Position numbers and translations under genes: made by a program. A DNA stretch of 32,451 nucleotides. It comes from Aquificaceae bacterium. Lineage in GTDB: Bacteria; Aquificota; Aquificia; Aquificales; Aquificaceae. The DNA lies in NCBI GenBank assembly GCA_025057455.1, contig JANWWY010000016.1, forward strand, positions 1-32,451, read 5' to 3'. Below are positions 14,715 to 23,785 of this stretch, piece by piece. The notes under the pieces were generated by a model. The model was given only the letters and a program-made list of their open reading frames with translations, did no database searches and had not been told where the DNA came from. Positions within the stretch are counted from its first letter, which is position 1, and each line of letters opens with the position of its first letter.

Positions 14715-16307
14715 ATGAAAAAAGTTCTCATACTCGGGAGCGGACCCAACAGGATTGGTCAGGGCATTGAGTTTGACTACGCTTGCGTGCATGCGGTCTT
14801 CGCCCTAAAGGAAGAAGGCATAAAGACTATTATGATAAACTGCAATCCCGAGACAGTTTCTACCGACTACGATACTGCGGATGTGCTCTACTTTGAGCCT
14901 GTTGTCTTAGAAAACGTATTGGAGGTAATCAGAAGGGAAAAGCCCGACGGTGTATTTCTGCAGTTTGGTGGGCAAACACCCCTGAAGCTATCCCTTCATC
15001 TTAAAAGGCTTGGCATAAACATATTAGGCACGCCACCCGAAAGCATAGACATGGCAGAGGACAGGGAGCTTTTCAGACAGCTAATAGGTAAGTTAGGCTT
15101 AAAACAGCCCCAGAGCGGAACCGCAAGAACTAAAGAGGAGGCTATAGAGGTTGCGGAGGAAATAGGCTATCCAGTGCTGGTAAGACCCTCCTACGTGCTG
15201 GGGGGTAGGGCTATGAGGATTATTTACGACGGGGAAGAGCTCTTGCAATACCTTGAAGAGGCAGTAAGCGTAAGCTACCAAAGACCCATACTCATAGACA
15301 AGTACCTTTCAGACAGCGTAGAGGTGGATGTGGATGCCATAGGTGATGGGGAGGACTATCTTATAGGTGCGGTTATGGAGCACATAGAAGAGGCGGGCGT
15401 CCACTCTGGAGACAGTGCCGCAAGCATTCCACCCTACACACTGCCGTTGGAGGTGGTGGAAGAAATAAAGAGGCAGTCCAGGCTAATAGCAAAAGAGCTA
15501 AGGGTAAAAGGTCTTGTGAACTTTCAGTTTGCGGTAAAAGAAGGTGAGGTTTATGTGCTTGAGGTGAACCCAAGGGCTTCGAGAACTGTCCCCTTTGTGA
15601 GCAAAACCATAGGATACCCCCTTGCTAAGCTCTCCGCTCTTGTGGGCGTGGGGAAAAGTCTAAGGGAACTCGTGCCAGAAGTCTTTGAAAGGATACAGAA
15701 GGGTTCAGCTCACTTTGCCAGCGACTTTATGCCGGCGGACAAAAGGATTTATTCGGTTAAAGAGGTGGTATTTCCTTGGAACAGGTTTCCGGAGGAAGAC
15801 CCTGTGCTTGGTCCAGAGATGAGGAGCACAGGTGAGGTTATGGGAGTTGCGGAATGCTTTGGACTTGCCTACTATAAAGCACAGCTGGCTGCGGGCAACA
15901 GACTTCCCCTAAAGGGCAAGGTTTTTATAAGCGTGGCAGACAGGGACAAACCTAAGATAGTCCAGCTGGTGAGAGGCTTTTTGGAGCTTTCCTTTGAAGT
16001 CTATTGCACTAGCGGAACCTACAGGTTTTTAAAGGAGGCGGGTTTGGAAGTAAAGCATGTGCTTAAGGTTTCCGAGGGAAGACCCAACATAGTGGACATG
16101 GTTAAAAACCAGGAGATAGGCCTTATTATAAATACGCCCACAGGAAGAAAGGAAAGGAGCGATGCCTACCAAATAAGAAGGTCCGCAGTCCAGTACGGTA
16201 TCCCCTACACCACCACCGTAAGGGGAGGATACGCTATGTTAGAAGCCATAAAAAGTTACATAGAGCATGGTGGAAGAATAAAGGTTTACGCACTACAGGA
16301 CTTATGA
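14715..16307 (+). CDS. carB2: carbamoyl-phosphate synthase large subunit, C-terminal half (split CarB)
   Basis: A 530-residue protein equal to the second half of standard CarB (about 1070 residues). It begins with the second biotin-carboxylase-like repeat (KKVLILGSGPNRIGQGIEFDYACVHA), contains the ATP-grasp segment (RPSYVLGGRAMRIIYD, HIEEAGVHSGDSAASIPP, VLEVNPRASRTVPFVSK) and ends with the MGS-like allosteric domain (about residue 390 onward, KGKVFISVADRDKP). This half phosphorylates carbamate with the second ATP. The N-terminal half, which makes carboxy-phosphate and takes ammonia from CarA, must be encoded elsewhere as carB1. Split carB is known in Aquifex aeolicus and methanogens. The start is intact, so this is not a truncation by the window. 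It lies six bases after mutS and overlaps the next gene as ATGA. Confidence 0.95.
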   Translation: MKKVLILGSGPNRIGQGIEFDYACVHAVFALKEEGIKTIMINCNPETVSTDYDTADVLYFEPVVLENVLEVIRREKPDGVFLQFGGQTPLKLSLHLKRLGINILGTPPESIDMAEDRELFRQLIGKLGLKQPQSGTARTKEEAIEVAEEIGYPVLVRPSYVLGGRAMRIIYDGEELLQYLEEAVSVSYQRPILIDKYLSDSVEVDVDAIGDGEDYLIGAVMEHIEEAGVHSGDSAASIPPYTLPLEVVEEIKRQSRLIAKELRVKGLVNFQFAVKEGEVYVLEVNPRASRTVPFVSKTIGYPLAKLSALVGVGKSLRELVPEVFERIQKGSAHFASDFMPADKRIYSVKEVVFPWNRFPEEDPVLGPEMRSTGEVMGVAECFGLAYYKAQLAAGNRLPLKGKVFISVADRDKPKIVQLVRGFLELSFEVYCTSGTYRFLKEAGLEVKHVLKVSEGRPNIVDMVKNQEIGLIINTPTGRKERSDAYQIRRSAVQYGIPYTTTVRGGYAMLEAIKSYIEHGGRIKVYALQDL

Positions 16308-16828
16308 AAATAGTGCTAACTGGTGAGCCAGGCATAGGAAAGACCACACTCATAAAAAAACTCGTTGGAGCACTCAAGGATAAGGTTATAGGTTTCTGGA
16401 CGGAAGAGGTCAGAGACGCTAAAACCAAAAAGCGTATTGGCTTTAAGATATTGACCACTGAAGGTAAAGGGCTTCTTTTTTCCAGCAAGACCTTCACCTC
16501 AAAATATCTCGTTGGCTCCTACGGCGTAAACGTGCAGAGATTTGAAAGCCTTGCCTTACCAATATTAGAAAGGGCGATTAGAGAAGATAAGATAGTGGTT
16601 ATTGACGAGGTGGGGAAGATGGAGCTTTTCTCAAAACCCTTTAGAGAGCTGGTTACAAGACTAATAAGGGACCCAAGAAAGGACATGGTCATCACAATAC
16701 CTATAAGAGATGTGAACCCATTGGTGGCAGAAATTAGAAGGCTGAGGGATGGCGTACTTTTGGAAGTTACAAAGGAAAACAGAAACGACCTTTTAGGGGA
16801 AATTTTAGAGCTTCTTGACAGGTCATAA
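16304..16828 (+). CDS. THEP1-family nucleoside-triphosphatase
   Basis: A 174-residue P-loop NTPase: Walker A GEPGIGKTTL (residues 7-16), the GFWTEEVRD segment where THEP1 proteins have GFxTxExR, and Walker B VVIDEVGKMELFS (about 98-110), which is highly characteristic of the family. The Aquifex aeolicus homologue has been shown to hydrolyse nucleoside triphosphates slowly; the biological substrate is not established and a nucleotide or nucleic-acid kinase role has been suggested. Its start overlaps carB2 (ATGA), so the two are co-translated. Its 3' end contains the promoter of the next gene. Confidence 0.92.
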   Translation: MKIVLTGEPGIGKTTLIKKLVGALKDKVIGFWTEEVRDAKTKKRIGFKILTTEGKGLLFSSKTFTSKYLVGSYGVNVQRFESLALPILERAIREDKIVVIDEVGKMELFSKPFRELVTRLIRDPRKDMVITIPIRDVNPLVAEIRRLRDGVLLEVTKENRNDLLGEILELLDRS

Positions 16829-16844
16829 ACCTATAGGGTATAGT
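16815..16844 (+). promoter_or_regulatory. strong sigma-70 promoter for the Lys-rich secreted protein
   Basis: A perfect TTGACA (16815-16820) and TATAGT (16839-16844) lie 18 bases apart, the -35 inside the end of the THEP1 gene. Transcription would start near 16851, followed by the ribosome binding site AAAGGAGG at 16864-16871. It is the best consensus match in the window along with the rpsP promoter. Confidence 0.75.
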
Positions 16845-16876
16845 TTTTCCTGCCCACAGGGCAAAGGAGGTTTAAC

Positions 16877-17155
16877 ATGAGAAAATTCATGCTTTTATTA
16901 GGTGCGGTATCTCTCCTTAGCCTTTCCGTGCCCGTAGATTTATCTCTTGCCTATTCCAACACCAAAAAGCAAGTGGTGCAGGGAAAAGCTAAGCAGAGTA
17001 AAAAAGCCTATACTAAGAAATCCAACAAAAAGTATACAAAAGCCAAAAAAAAGGTGACATACAAAAAGCCTCGTTACGCAAGTAACATAAATCAGCCCAG
17101 TGAAGGGGAACTCCTAAAGCTGGAGGGAATGATTAAGGACCTTAATGAACAGTGA
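16877..17155 (+). CDS. small secreted Lys-rich protein of unknown function
   Basis: A 92-residue protein that I do not recognise. Residues 1-26 are a clear signal peptide (MRKF, then a Leu/Val/Ser-rich core, cleavage likely after SLA or SLAYS). The mature part is extremely basic and low-complexity: residues about 29-68 are largely Lys with Tyr, Thr and Ser in loosely repeated KK-x-YTKK units, and then it turns into an acidic amphipathic helix at the end (SEGELLKLEGMIKDLNEQ). No cysteine, lipobox or membrane helix is present in the mature part. Such a tail would bind a polyanion such as DNA, polyphosphate or LPS. The gene has its own strong promoter and an AAAGGAGG ribosome site five bases before the ATG, implying high expression. 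It overlaps the LOG-family gene by 11 bases. Confidence 0.82.
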   Translation: MRKFMLLLGAVSLLSLSVPVDLSLAYSNTKKQVVQGKAKQSKKAYTKKSNKKYTKAKKKVTYKKPRYASNINQPSEGELLKLEGMIKDLNEQ

Positions 17156-17894
17156 AGAACTGAGAATCATAGAAGAGTTAAAAATACGTCAGGGTGATAC
17201 TTGGCGAGTGCTCAAGATTATGAGTGAGTTTGTACAGGGTTTTGATGCCTTATCCTCTGTGGGACCTGCCATAACCTTTTTTGGGAGCTCAAGGCTAAAG
17301 GAAGAGGACCACTATTACAAGATGGCTTACAGAACTGCCTTCACCTTGGGCAAGCTGGGTTTTCACATAGTAACGGGCGGTGGACCTGGCATAATGGAAG
17401 CTGCCAACAGAGGAGGAAAGGATGCAGGGACGCTCTCGGTGGGGCTAAACATACAAATACCCACAGAACAAATCCCGAACCCCTATCAAAACCTTTCCCT
17501 AAACTTTGATTATTTCTTTGTGAGAAAAGTTATGCTCCTTAGATACTCAACAGCCTATCTAATATTTCCCGGTGGGTTTGGAACTCTGGATGAGCTCTTT
17601 GAGGCTCTTACCCTCATACAAACGGGCAAAAGCCCAGCTTTTCCCATCATACTCTTCGGCAGAGAATACTGGGCTAAGCTTTTGGACTTTATGCACAAAA
17701 CAATGGCAGACCATGGTACCATTGATAAGTCGGACCTGGAGCTTCTCTCCATATGCGACAGCCCAGAAGAGGCAGTGGACTTGATTCTCAGAGAGATGAA
17801 AAAGATGTATCAGAGACTCAAAGAAAGGGGGGAGTACAGTCAGATGCTGAGTAGGTTGGAAGTTATTCTAAATAATGCGGGGGTTTTGCGATGA
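17145..17894 (+). CDS. LOG-family Rossmann-fold protein (TIGR00730-like)
   Basis: A 249-residue member of the family once labelled 'lysine decarboxylase' and now known in several cases to hydrolyse cytokinin-type or ordinary nucleoside 5'-monophosphates to the base and ribose 5-phosphate. The motifs are the GGGPGIMEAANRGG loop (about residues 79-92) and PGGFGTLDELFE (about 143-154), both with the active-site residues. It has an extra N-terminal helix and a C-terminal helical tail (about residue 210 onward) relative to the shortest LOG proteins. The start overlaps the upstream small gene, and its stop overlaps sbcD as ATGA. The substrate here is unknown; a nucleotide-salvage or damaged-nucleotide role is only inference. 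Confidence 0.87.
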   Translation: MNSEELRIIEELKIRQGDTWRVLKIMSEFVQGFDALSSVGPAITFFGSSRLKEEDHYYKMAYRTAFTLGKLGFHIVTGGGPGIMEAANRGGKDAGTLSVGLNIQIPTEQIPNPYQNLSLNFDYFFVRKVMLLRYSTAYLIFPGGFGTLDELFEALTLIQTGKSPAFPIILFGREYWAKLLDFMHKTMADHGTIDKSDLELLSICDSPEEAVDLILREMKKMYQRLKERGEYSQMLSRLEVILNNAGVLR

Positions 17895-19039
17895 GGATAC
17901 TTCACATATCAGACCTTCATGCCGGTAAAAGACTTTACGACCGCATAAGCAGGTTAGAAGACCTTATATATGCTCTCGAGCAGGTAAAGACCATATGCAA
18001 GGAAGAAAGTGTGGAAATAGTCCTTATTGCGGGTGACATCTTTGACAAGAGAAACCCAGATTACGAGTCTCAAAATGTAATAATGGAATTTCTTACCGAG
18101 CTAAACGCCCTTGAAGTTCACACCCTTCTCATAGCGGGAAACCACGACAGCTACGATTTTATGAAGATATACAAAAACCTAAGAAAGCTGGCAAAAATCC
18201 ACGTTTTTGACAGACCAGCAAAAGACCCCGCTGAGGCGATTTTTCATTACAAAGACCTTAAGGTTGCCTGTCTACCCTATCCCGATGAAAGGGTAATCAC
18301 TCACTTCCATGAAGAGAGGGAAAGAAGCTACGCAGATAAGGTAGCCAAATACATGAAAGCTCTGGCAAGGGAAGTGGAGGACGCCAGATATAAGATTCTA
18401 ATGGCTCATCTGATGCTGGACAAGGCACAGATAGCAGGCAGTGAACTACCCTCAAGCGTTAGCCCCTATTACTCTGTTAGGACTGATGCCATACCAGAGA
18501 CATTTAGCTATGTGGCTCTGGGTCATGTACACAAAAACCAAAAAGTTGAAGGTGCTGTTCCTAAAGTCTATTATTCAGGAAGCCCTTATCAGATAGACTT
18601 CTCTGAAAAGGGCACGGACAAGTTTTTAAACTTGCTCGTTCTTGAGGATGGTCTCGTGCGTGTTGAAAGGATAAGGCTTGACCTAAAAAGACAACTGGTA
18701 GAAATAACCATAAAGGAAACGGACAATATTCAAGCTGTGCTTAAGCCAGCGGCAGAGAAAAATGTGCTGGTAAAGGTGTGCCTTCAGGTTAGGATGGGGG
18801 ACCCTTACTACAACATAAAGAGGGACCTTGTTTCTAAGCTCTTGGGGGAGAAGTTGGCAAAGCTGGACATAGAACCTATAGGGAATAGCCAGCCACTGGA
18901 AACGAAAGGAAACAGCTTTGACCTCGTAGAGCTTTACGGTGAATTCTACAGAGAAAAGTATCGCTCTGAGCCTCCGGAGGAGCTAAGGGCTACATTGAAA
19001 AGGCTTATAGACAAGGTTGGGATAGAACACCATAGCTAA
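17891..19039 (+). CDS. sbcD: SbcD/Mre11-type DNA nuclease
   Basis: A 382-residue calcineurin-like phosphoesterase, nuclease subunit of the SbcCD (Mre11-Rad50) complex that trims hairpins and blocked DNA ends. Metal-binding motifs in order: HISDLHAGK (Asp8, His10), IAGDIFDK, IAGNHDSYDF and ALGHVHKNQ. The C-terminal region beyond about residue 270 is the capping/SbcC-binding part. It starts by ATGA overlap with the LOG-family gene and is followed 15 bases later by sbcC, the canonical partner order. Confidence 0.95.
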   Translation: MRILHISDLHAGKRLYDRISRLEDLIYALEQVKTICKEESVEIVLIAGDIFDKRNPDYESQNVIMEFLTELNALEVHTLLIAGNHDSYDFMKIYKNLRKLAKIHVFDRPAKDPAEAIFHYKDLKVACLPYPDERVITHFHEERERSYADKVAKYMKALAREVEDARYKILMAHLMLDKAQIAGSELPSSVSPYYSVRTDAIPETFSYVALGHVHKNQKVEGAVPKVYYSGSPYQIDFSEKGTDKFLNLLVLEDGLVRVERIRLDLKRQLVEITIKETDNIQAVLKPAAEKNVLVKVCLQVRMGDPYYNIKRDLVSKLLGEKLAKLDIEPIGNSQPLETKGNSFDLVELYGEFYREKYRSEPPEELRATLKRLIDKVGIEHHS

Positions 19040-19054
19040 GGTAGAGGGTAAACC

Positions 19055-22000
19055 ATGAGACCCATAAGGCTCGAGCTTGAGAACTTTGGAGTTTACAGGG
19101 GTAGACATTCCATTGACTTATCCCCCCTGAATTTTTTTGTGATAAAGGGGAGGACGGGAGCAGGAAAGTCTACCCTCATAGACGCCATATGCTATGCTCT
19201 GTATGGCACTGTGCCGCGATATGGTGATGAAAAAGCCCACAAACATCTAATATCAAGAGGACAAAAGTCCATGTACGTTTCTCTGGAGTTTTCCGTAAGG
19301 GATAAAATCTACAGGATAGAAAGATACTACAGGCTGGAAAAGAAAAAGGGCATTTCTGAGTTTAGGTTTTATGAGGATGGCAAGCCCAAAGGTTTTAGGG
19401 AAGAGGAAATAAAAAAATACCTTAGGGATTTACTTAGGCTTGACTACAAGACCTTTACCAAAGTTATACTACTGCCACAAAACCAGTTTGACCGCTTTTT
19501 GAAGCCAGAAAGCCCTAAGGAAAGAAGAGAAATACTCAACTCCCTACTTGGCTTTTCTGGTGTTTTTTCAGCTCTAAAGGAGTTTATAAGGGACGAATAC
19601 AAAAATCTTCAGAATAGCATACTCACAATACAGCAAAGACTTTCACAGCTTTCCCATGCAAATCCGCAAAAATTGGATACCTTGGAAAAAGAGCTCCAAA
19701 GGCTTCAGAAAGAATACGAAGAGCTATCTCAAAGGCAAAAGGAACTAAGAGAAGTTTTAGCAATGTGCAAAGAAAGGGATAATGTTAGTGAAGAGCTCAC
19801 AAGTGTGGAGAAGGCTATAGAAAACTTCAAGGGTATGGAGAGCGAGATAGAAGGTAAGAAGAGAAGGCTTGAGCTTGCTCTGGAGCTTTTGACCTATATT
19901 CCTAAAGTAGAACAGTACGAGCAAATAGAGAGAAAGGAAAGAGAAAGCCTGTCGGAGAAGAAAAACATAGAGTTGGAGCTGAAAAAGTATTTAGAAGAAA
20001 GGACAGTTGTAGAGGAAGAATTCAAGAAAGTTGAAGAAGAATACAACAAGCTGGGAGAATACGACGAGAAAAAACTTGAGCTTAATAATGTCCTCAAACA
20101 CATAGAAGAATACTGGCAAACCCTAAAGGAAAAAGACCACATAGCCCAGCAGGTGGAGAGAACGAGAAAGGATATCTTAGAAGAGTTGAAAAGGGAGGAA
20201 GAATGCAAGCAAAGGCTTGCAAAGGGAATGGAGTTAACAAAGGAAGTTCAAGAAAAAATAAGGGCTTACGAAGACTCTGGAATAGAAGAAAAAATAAGAG
20301 AGGTGGAGAGGAAAAAGGAACAGCTTAAAAGACTAAAGAGTCTTAGAGAAGAAAAAGGGAAAAAGGAGGTTGAGCTTGCTCGCATTACAGAAGAATTAAA
20401 TAAGTTGGAAAAAGACTTGGGAGTGCTCTCTAAAAAGGTGGAAGAAAACAGGAGGAAAACCGAGGAAACAGAAAAGAGCATAGAAGAGCTAAAGGTTGTC
20501 CTCTCGCAGGAAGGTAGTCTTCTTCAGGAAAATGAAAGGTTGAAAGTCCTTCTTTCAAAGGCAAAGGAAAGGGAGGAGCTGGTGGAGAGAAGAATAAAAC
20601 TTGAAAACCAGAAGGAAAACCTACTCAATAGTCTTAAAAGGATAGAGGAAGAGATAGAGAAGGAGAGAACAAGAGGTTTTGAAATATACGCCCTTGAAAT
20701 AAGGGCAAGCCTAAAGCGAGGGGATACTTGCCCAGTCTGCGGTGGCAAAATAGAGGAAGAACATCACGCAGAGATTGAGGAAGACCTCCAGTCTGTACTT
20801 CAAAGACAAAAGCAGTTGCAGAAGGAAAGGGAAGAGCTTAAAGAACGGATAACCATGTTGGAAACTCAAATCCTTTCTATCATTGAAAGAGAGAACAAAC
20901 TAAAAGAAGAGTTGGGGGATGCAAGTTTAGACCAATTGGAGATGAAACTGAAGGAAATACTCCATGGTCTGGAACACATAGAAAGGAGCAGGGAGCTATA
21001 TCAGCAAAAGGAAAAGGAACTGGCAAACCAAAGAAAAGAGTATGAAAAACTCTTAAAAGAACTTGAGAACTTAAGAATAAAGCACGCTGAGACTGCCCAA
21101 AAACAGCTTTCAACAAAGCATAATCTTGAAAACCTTGAAGAGGAAGAGCGGAATCTTTTGAACCTTTTGGGAGGGGATGAGAGAAAAGTCCTTGAAGAGA
21201 TAAACCTCGTGGAGGAGGCATACAGAGATTTGAAAGAACTGAGGGAAAAGGAAAGAAAATACACGCAAAGACTACAAGAAATCCAGAAAGAGCTGTCTGA
21301 AATTGAAAAGAGAATAGCACAGTTAGAACAAAAAGAAAAATCCCTCCATTCTCAGATGGCAGACCTACAGGTCAAAATAGATAGCCTGAGGAAAAGTATA
21401 GCTCAAGAAGTAGGTGAAGAACCTACGAAGGCCTTGGAAATAAGGCTTAGAGAAGAACTGACACAGCTCTCTCAGAAGATTGAAAACATTAGAGAAAACT
21501 ACAAACGCATACGTGAATACCTTGAAAGGATAAGAAACGAAGAAGCAGGCTTGCTCTCAAGAATGCAGAGTATAGAGAAGCTTCTTGACGACCTTCAATC
21601 TCAGAAAAACTCCATGGCAGTGGAACTCTACGAGCTTATAAAGAGGTTTGGGAGCTTTGAAGAGGTAAGGAAACATACCTTAACTGAGCAAGAAATAGAG
21701 GGTCTAAGGAAAGAAATAGAGAATTTTGAAAGGGAATACCACAGCCTACAGAAAAGACACCAGGAGGTCAAAGAAAAGCTTTCTAAACTGGCGAACCTTC
21801 CTAAAACCGGGGAAATTTCTCGCAGTTTAGAGGAAGTAGAAAAGTCAATTCATCAAAACAGAGAGCTCTACGGAAGTCTTCAAAAGGATATAGAACAGCT
21901 CAAAAAAGACCTTAAGGAAAGGCAAGAGCTTGAGCAAAGACTTGGCAAGCTGGAGGCTGAGTTTTTCCTTTATGGCAGGCTTAGGGAGGACCTTACCGAC

Positions 22001-22450
22001 GACCAGTTTCCCGAGTATGTGAGCCAACTCATGCTGAGCAGGATAGTAGAGAGGGGAAGCTACTACCTGTTTAAGTTTACCGGTGGTCAGTTTGTCTTTG
22101 ATGTGGTAGATGGAGACCTACACGTGTTAGACCATAGTACTGGACATGACCGAATAGTCTCAAGCCTTAGCGGTGGTGAGACTTTTTTGGCAAGCCTGTC
22201 CCTTGCCTTTGCTGTGGCTGACATACTATCTCAGAATGCACCCTTGGAAAGTCTTTTCATAGACGAGGGTTTTGGCTCCTTAGACAGAGAAACAAGAGAG
22301 TCTCTGTCGGAGTTTTTTGACCTCATAAAACAGTCAACGGATAGAATGGTAGGCATTATAACCCATGTAGAGGACATAGCGGACAAGTTTAGCCAACGCA
22401 TTGAAGTGGAAAAAAAAGGTAGCTCTGCCACAGTAAAGGTTATATATTGA
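19055..22450 (+). CDS. sbcC: SbcC/Rad50-type SMC-like ATPase
   Basis: A 1131-residue ABC/SMC-type ATPase partner of SbcD. The N-terminal head has Walker A GRTGAGKST (residues 32-40) and the Q-loop-like LLPQNQFDRFLKP. A very long Glu/Lys/Arg coiled coil follows, broken in the middle by the zinc hook CPVC (Cys559-Cys562) that joins two molecules. The C-terminal head carries the ABC signature SSLSGGETFLASLSLAFA and Walker B LESLFIDEGFGSLD, then the His switch in ITHVEDIADKF. It is slightly longer than E. coli SbcC (1048). A short AGAGGG ribosome site precedes the ATG. Together with SbcD it would process double-strand breaks and palindromes. Confidence 0.95.
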   Translation: MRPIRLELENFGVYRGRHSIDLSPLNFFVIKGRTGAGKSTLIDAICYALYGTVPRYGDEKAHKHLISRGQKSMYVSLEFSVRDKIYRIERYYRLEKKKGISEFRFYEDGKPKGFREEEIKKYLRDLLRLDYKTFTKVILLPQNQFDRFLKPESPKERREILNSLLGFSGVFSALKEFIRDEYKNLQNSILTIQQRLSQLSHANPQKLDTLEKELQRLQKEYEELSQRQKELREVLAMCKERDNVSEELTSVEKAIENFKGMESEIEGKKRRLELALELLTYIPKVEQYEQIERKERESLSEKKNIELELKKYLEERTVVEEEFKKVEEEYNKLGEYDEKKLELNNVLKHIEEYWQTLKEKDHIAQQVERTRKDILEELKREEECKQRLAKGMELTKEVQEKIRAYEDSGIEEKIREVERKKEQLKRLKSLREEKGKKEVELARITEELNKLEKDLGVLSKKVEENRRKTEETEKSIEELKVVLSQEGSLLQENERLKVLLSKAKEREELVERRIKLENQKENLLNSLKRIEEEIEKERTRGFEIYALEIRASLKRGDTCPVCGGKIEEEHHAEIEEDLQSVLQRQKQLQKEREELKERITMLETQILSIIERENKLKEELGDASLDQLEMKLKEILHGLEHIERSRELYQQKEKELANQRKEYEKLLKELENLRIKHAETAQKQLSTKHNLENLEEEERNLLNLLGGDERKVLEEINLVEEAYRDLKELREKERKYTQRLQEIQKELSEIEKRIAQLEQKEKSLHSQMADLQVKIDSLRKSIAQEVGEEPTKALEIRLREELTQLSQKIENIRENYKRIREYLERIRNEEAGLLSRMQSIEKLLDDLQSQKNSMAVELYELIKRFGSFEEVRKHTLTEQEIEGLRKEIENFEREYHSLQKRHQEVKEKLSKLANLPKTGEISRSLEEVEKSIHQNRELYGSLQKDIEQLKKDLKERQELEQRLGKLEAEFFLYGRLREDLTDDQFPEYVSQLMLSRIVERGSYYLFKFTGGQFVFDVVDGDLHVLDHSTGHDRIVSSLSGGETFLASLSLAFAVADILSQNAPLESLFIDEGFGSLDRETRESLSEFFDLIKQSTDRMVGIITHVEDIADKFSQRIEVEKKGSSATVKVIY

Positions 22451-22492
22451 AAGAAACGTGGTAGGATTAAGTCAAAACTCAAGAGAAAGACC

Positions 22493-23785
22493 ATGAAAAC
22501 TTTATTACTAATACTTTTGGAGGTGTTTTTTATGACCGCATTAGCCCTTGCAGGAGAGCTTAGAAGCTACAAGCTCCCCAACGGAGCAAAGTTGGTGATA
22601 AACAGGAGGGAGGACACGGAGGCGGTAGCCCTACACGTATGGTTTAAGGTTGGGTCTATATACGAAGACTATCAGCAAAAGGGTATGGCTCATTTTCTGG
22701 AACACATGCTCTTTAACGGCTCAGAAAAGTACCCTTACGGTCAGATAGACTACATCGTAGAAGGTCTTGGTGGAAACTTAAACGCAGGCACCTCAAAGGA
22801 GTACACCTTCTATCACATCACCATAGCCAGACCCTATTGGAAACAAGCTCTTGAAGTGTTATACCAGCTCACTCAAAAACCCCTTCTCTTAGAGGAGATG
22901 GTAGAAAAGGAAAAGCCCATAGTCATAGAGGAGCTAAGGCGTGGGAAGGACAATCCCACCACAGTCCTTTGGGAGGAGTTTGAAAAGCTCTTCTACAAAG
23001 TATCACCTTACAGGCATCCCATAATAGGCTACGAAGAAACCATAAGAAACTTCACAAGAGAAATGCTTCTTGAATTTTACAGAAACTTTTATCAGCCAAG
23101 AAACATGTTCATCGTGATCGTCGGCAACGTGGAGCCCGAAGAGGTTAGAGAAGAGGTCCTTAAAACCTTTGGCAAAGAAGAAGGCAAGCAAGTTCCGAAG
23201 GTTCAAATACTTCCAGAGCCAGAGCAGTTGGAAAACAGGACAAAGACCATAAAAGACCCAAGAGTGGAAAAAACCTACTGGCTCGTAGGTTGGAGGGCAC
23301 CCGCCATAGGAACAAAGGAATACTACGCCCTTGTTGTTTTAGACCAGATATTGGGCAACGGAAGGACTTCTCTATTCTACAGGGAACTAAGAGAAAAGGG
23401 TCTTGTCTACAGCGTATCAACGGGCGACTTTGGAAGACCTAAAGACAACCTGTTTTTTGTGTACGCAACCCTTGACCAAGAAAAGCTTCCACAGGTAAAG
23501 GAAAAGACCTTTGAGCTAATGAGGTCTCTAAGAGAAAAGCTCACACACGAAGAGGTGCAGAAGGCAAAGGAAAGGCTCATAAACTCAGAAGCCTTTGCCC
23601 TCGAAAGGGTTGAAAGGGATGCCTATTATATAGGCTACTCTCTAACTGTAGTGGGAATGTTAGACTACTACAAGTACTTTGAAAACAACATAAGGAGCGT
23701 AAGGAAAGAAGATGTCATCAGGGTGCTTGAAAACTACCTTCTAAACAAGCCTTACAGCGAAATCGTAATGGTGCCCCAAAAATGA
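22493..23785 (+). CDS. exported M16 zinc peptidase (active subunit)
   Basis: A 430-residue insulinase/pitrilysin-family protease. The inverted zinc motif HxxEH is His67-Phe-Leu-Glu70-His71 and the third ligand is Glu147, exactly 76 residues later, as in characterised M16 enzymes. The two-lobed structure is complete, with the second lobe containing the RELREKGLVYSVS motif. Residues 1-20 look like a signal peptide (MKTLLLILLEVFFMTALALA), so it would act in the periplasm, though a glutamate in the hydrophobic core is unusual. An in-frame ATG at 22532 is preceded by a strong GGAGG (22519-22523, eight-base spacing), whereas ATG 22493 has only a weak site. The shorter start would give a cytoplasmic protein. 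It overlaps the second M16 gene by ATGA, and the two probably form a heterodimer. Confidence 0.92.
   Translation: MKTLLLILLEVFFMTALALAGELRSYKLPNGAKLVINRREDTEAVALHVWFKVGSIYEDYQQKGMAHFLEHMLFNGSEKYPYGQIDYIVEGLGGNLNAGTSKEYTFYHITIARPYWKQALEVLYQLTQKPLLLEEMVEKEKPIVIEELRRGKDNPTTVLWEEFEKLFYKVSPYRHPIIGYEETIRNFTREMLLEFYRNFYQPRNMFIVIVGNVEPEEVREEVLKTFGKEEGKQVPKVQILPEPEQLENRTKTIKDPRVEKTYWLVGWRAPAIGTKEYYALVVLDQILGNGRTSLFYRELREKGLVYSVSTGDFGRPKDNLFFVYATLDQEKLPQVKEKTFELMRSLREKLTHEEVQKAKERLINSEAFALERVERDAYYIGYSLTVVGMLDYYKYFENNIRSVRKEDVIRVLENYLLNKPYSEIVMVPQK

Noticed and set aside
20880-21320. 146-residue frame opposite sbcC
   Set aside because: Composition is Phe/Ser/Leu-rich as expected from the antisense of a Glu/Lys coiled coil; no start signals.
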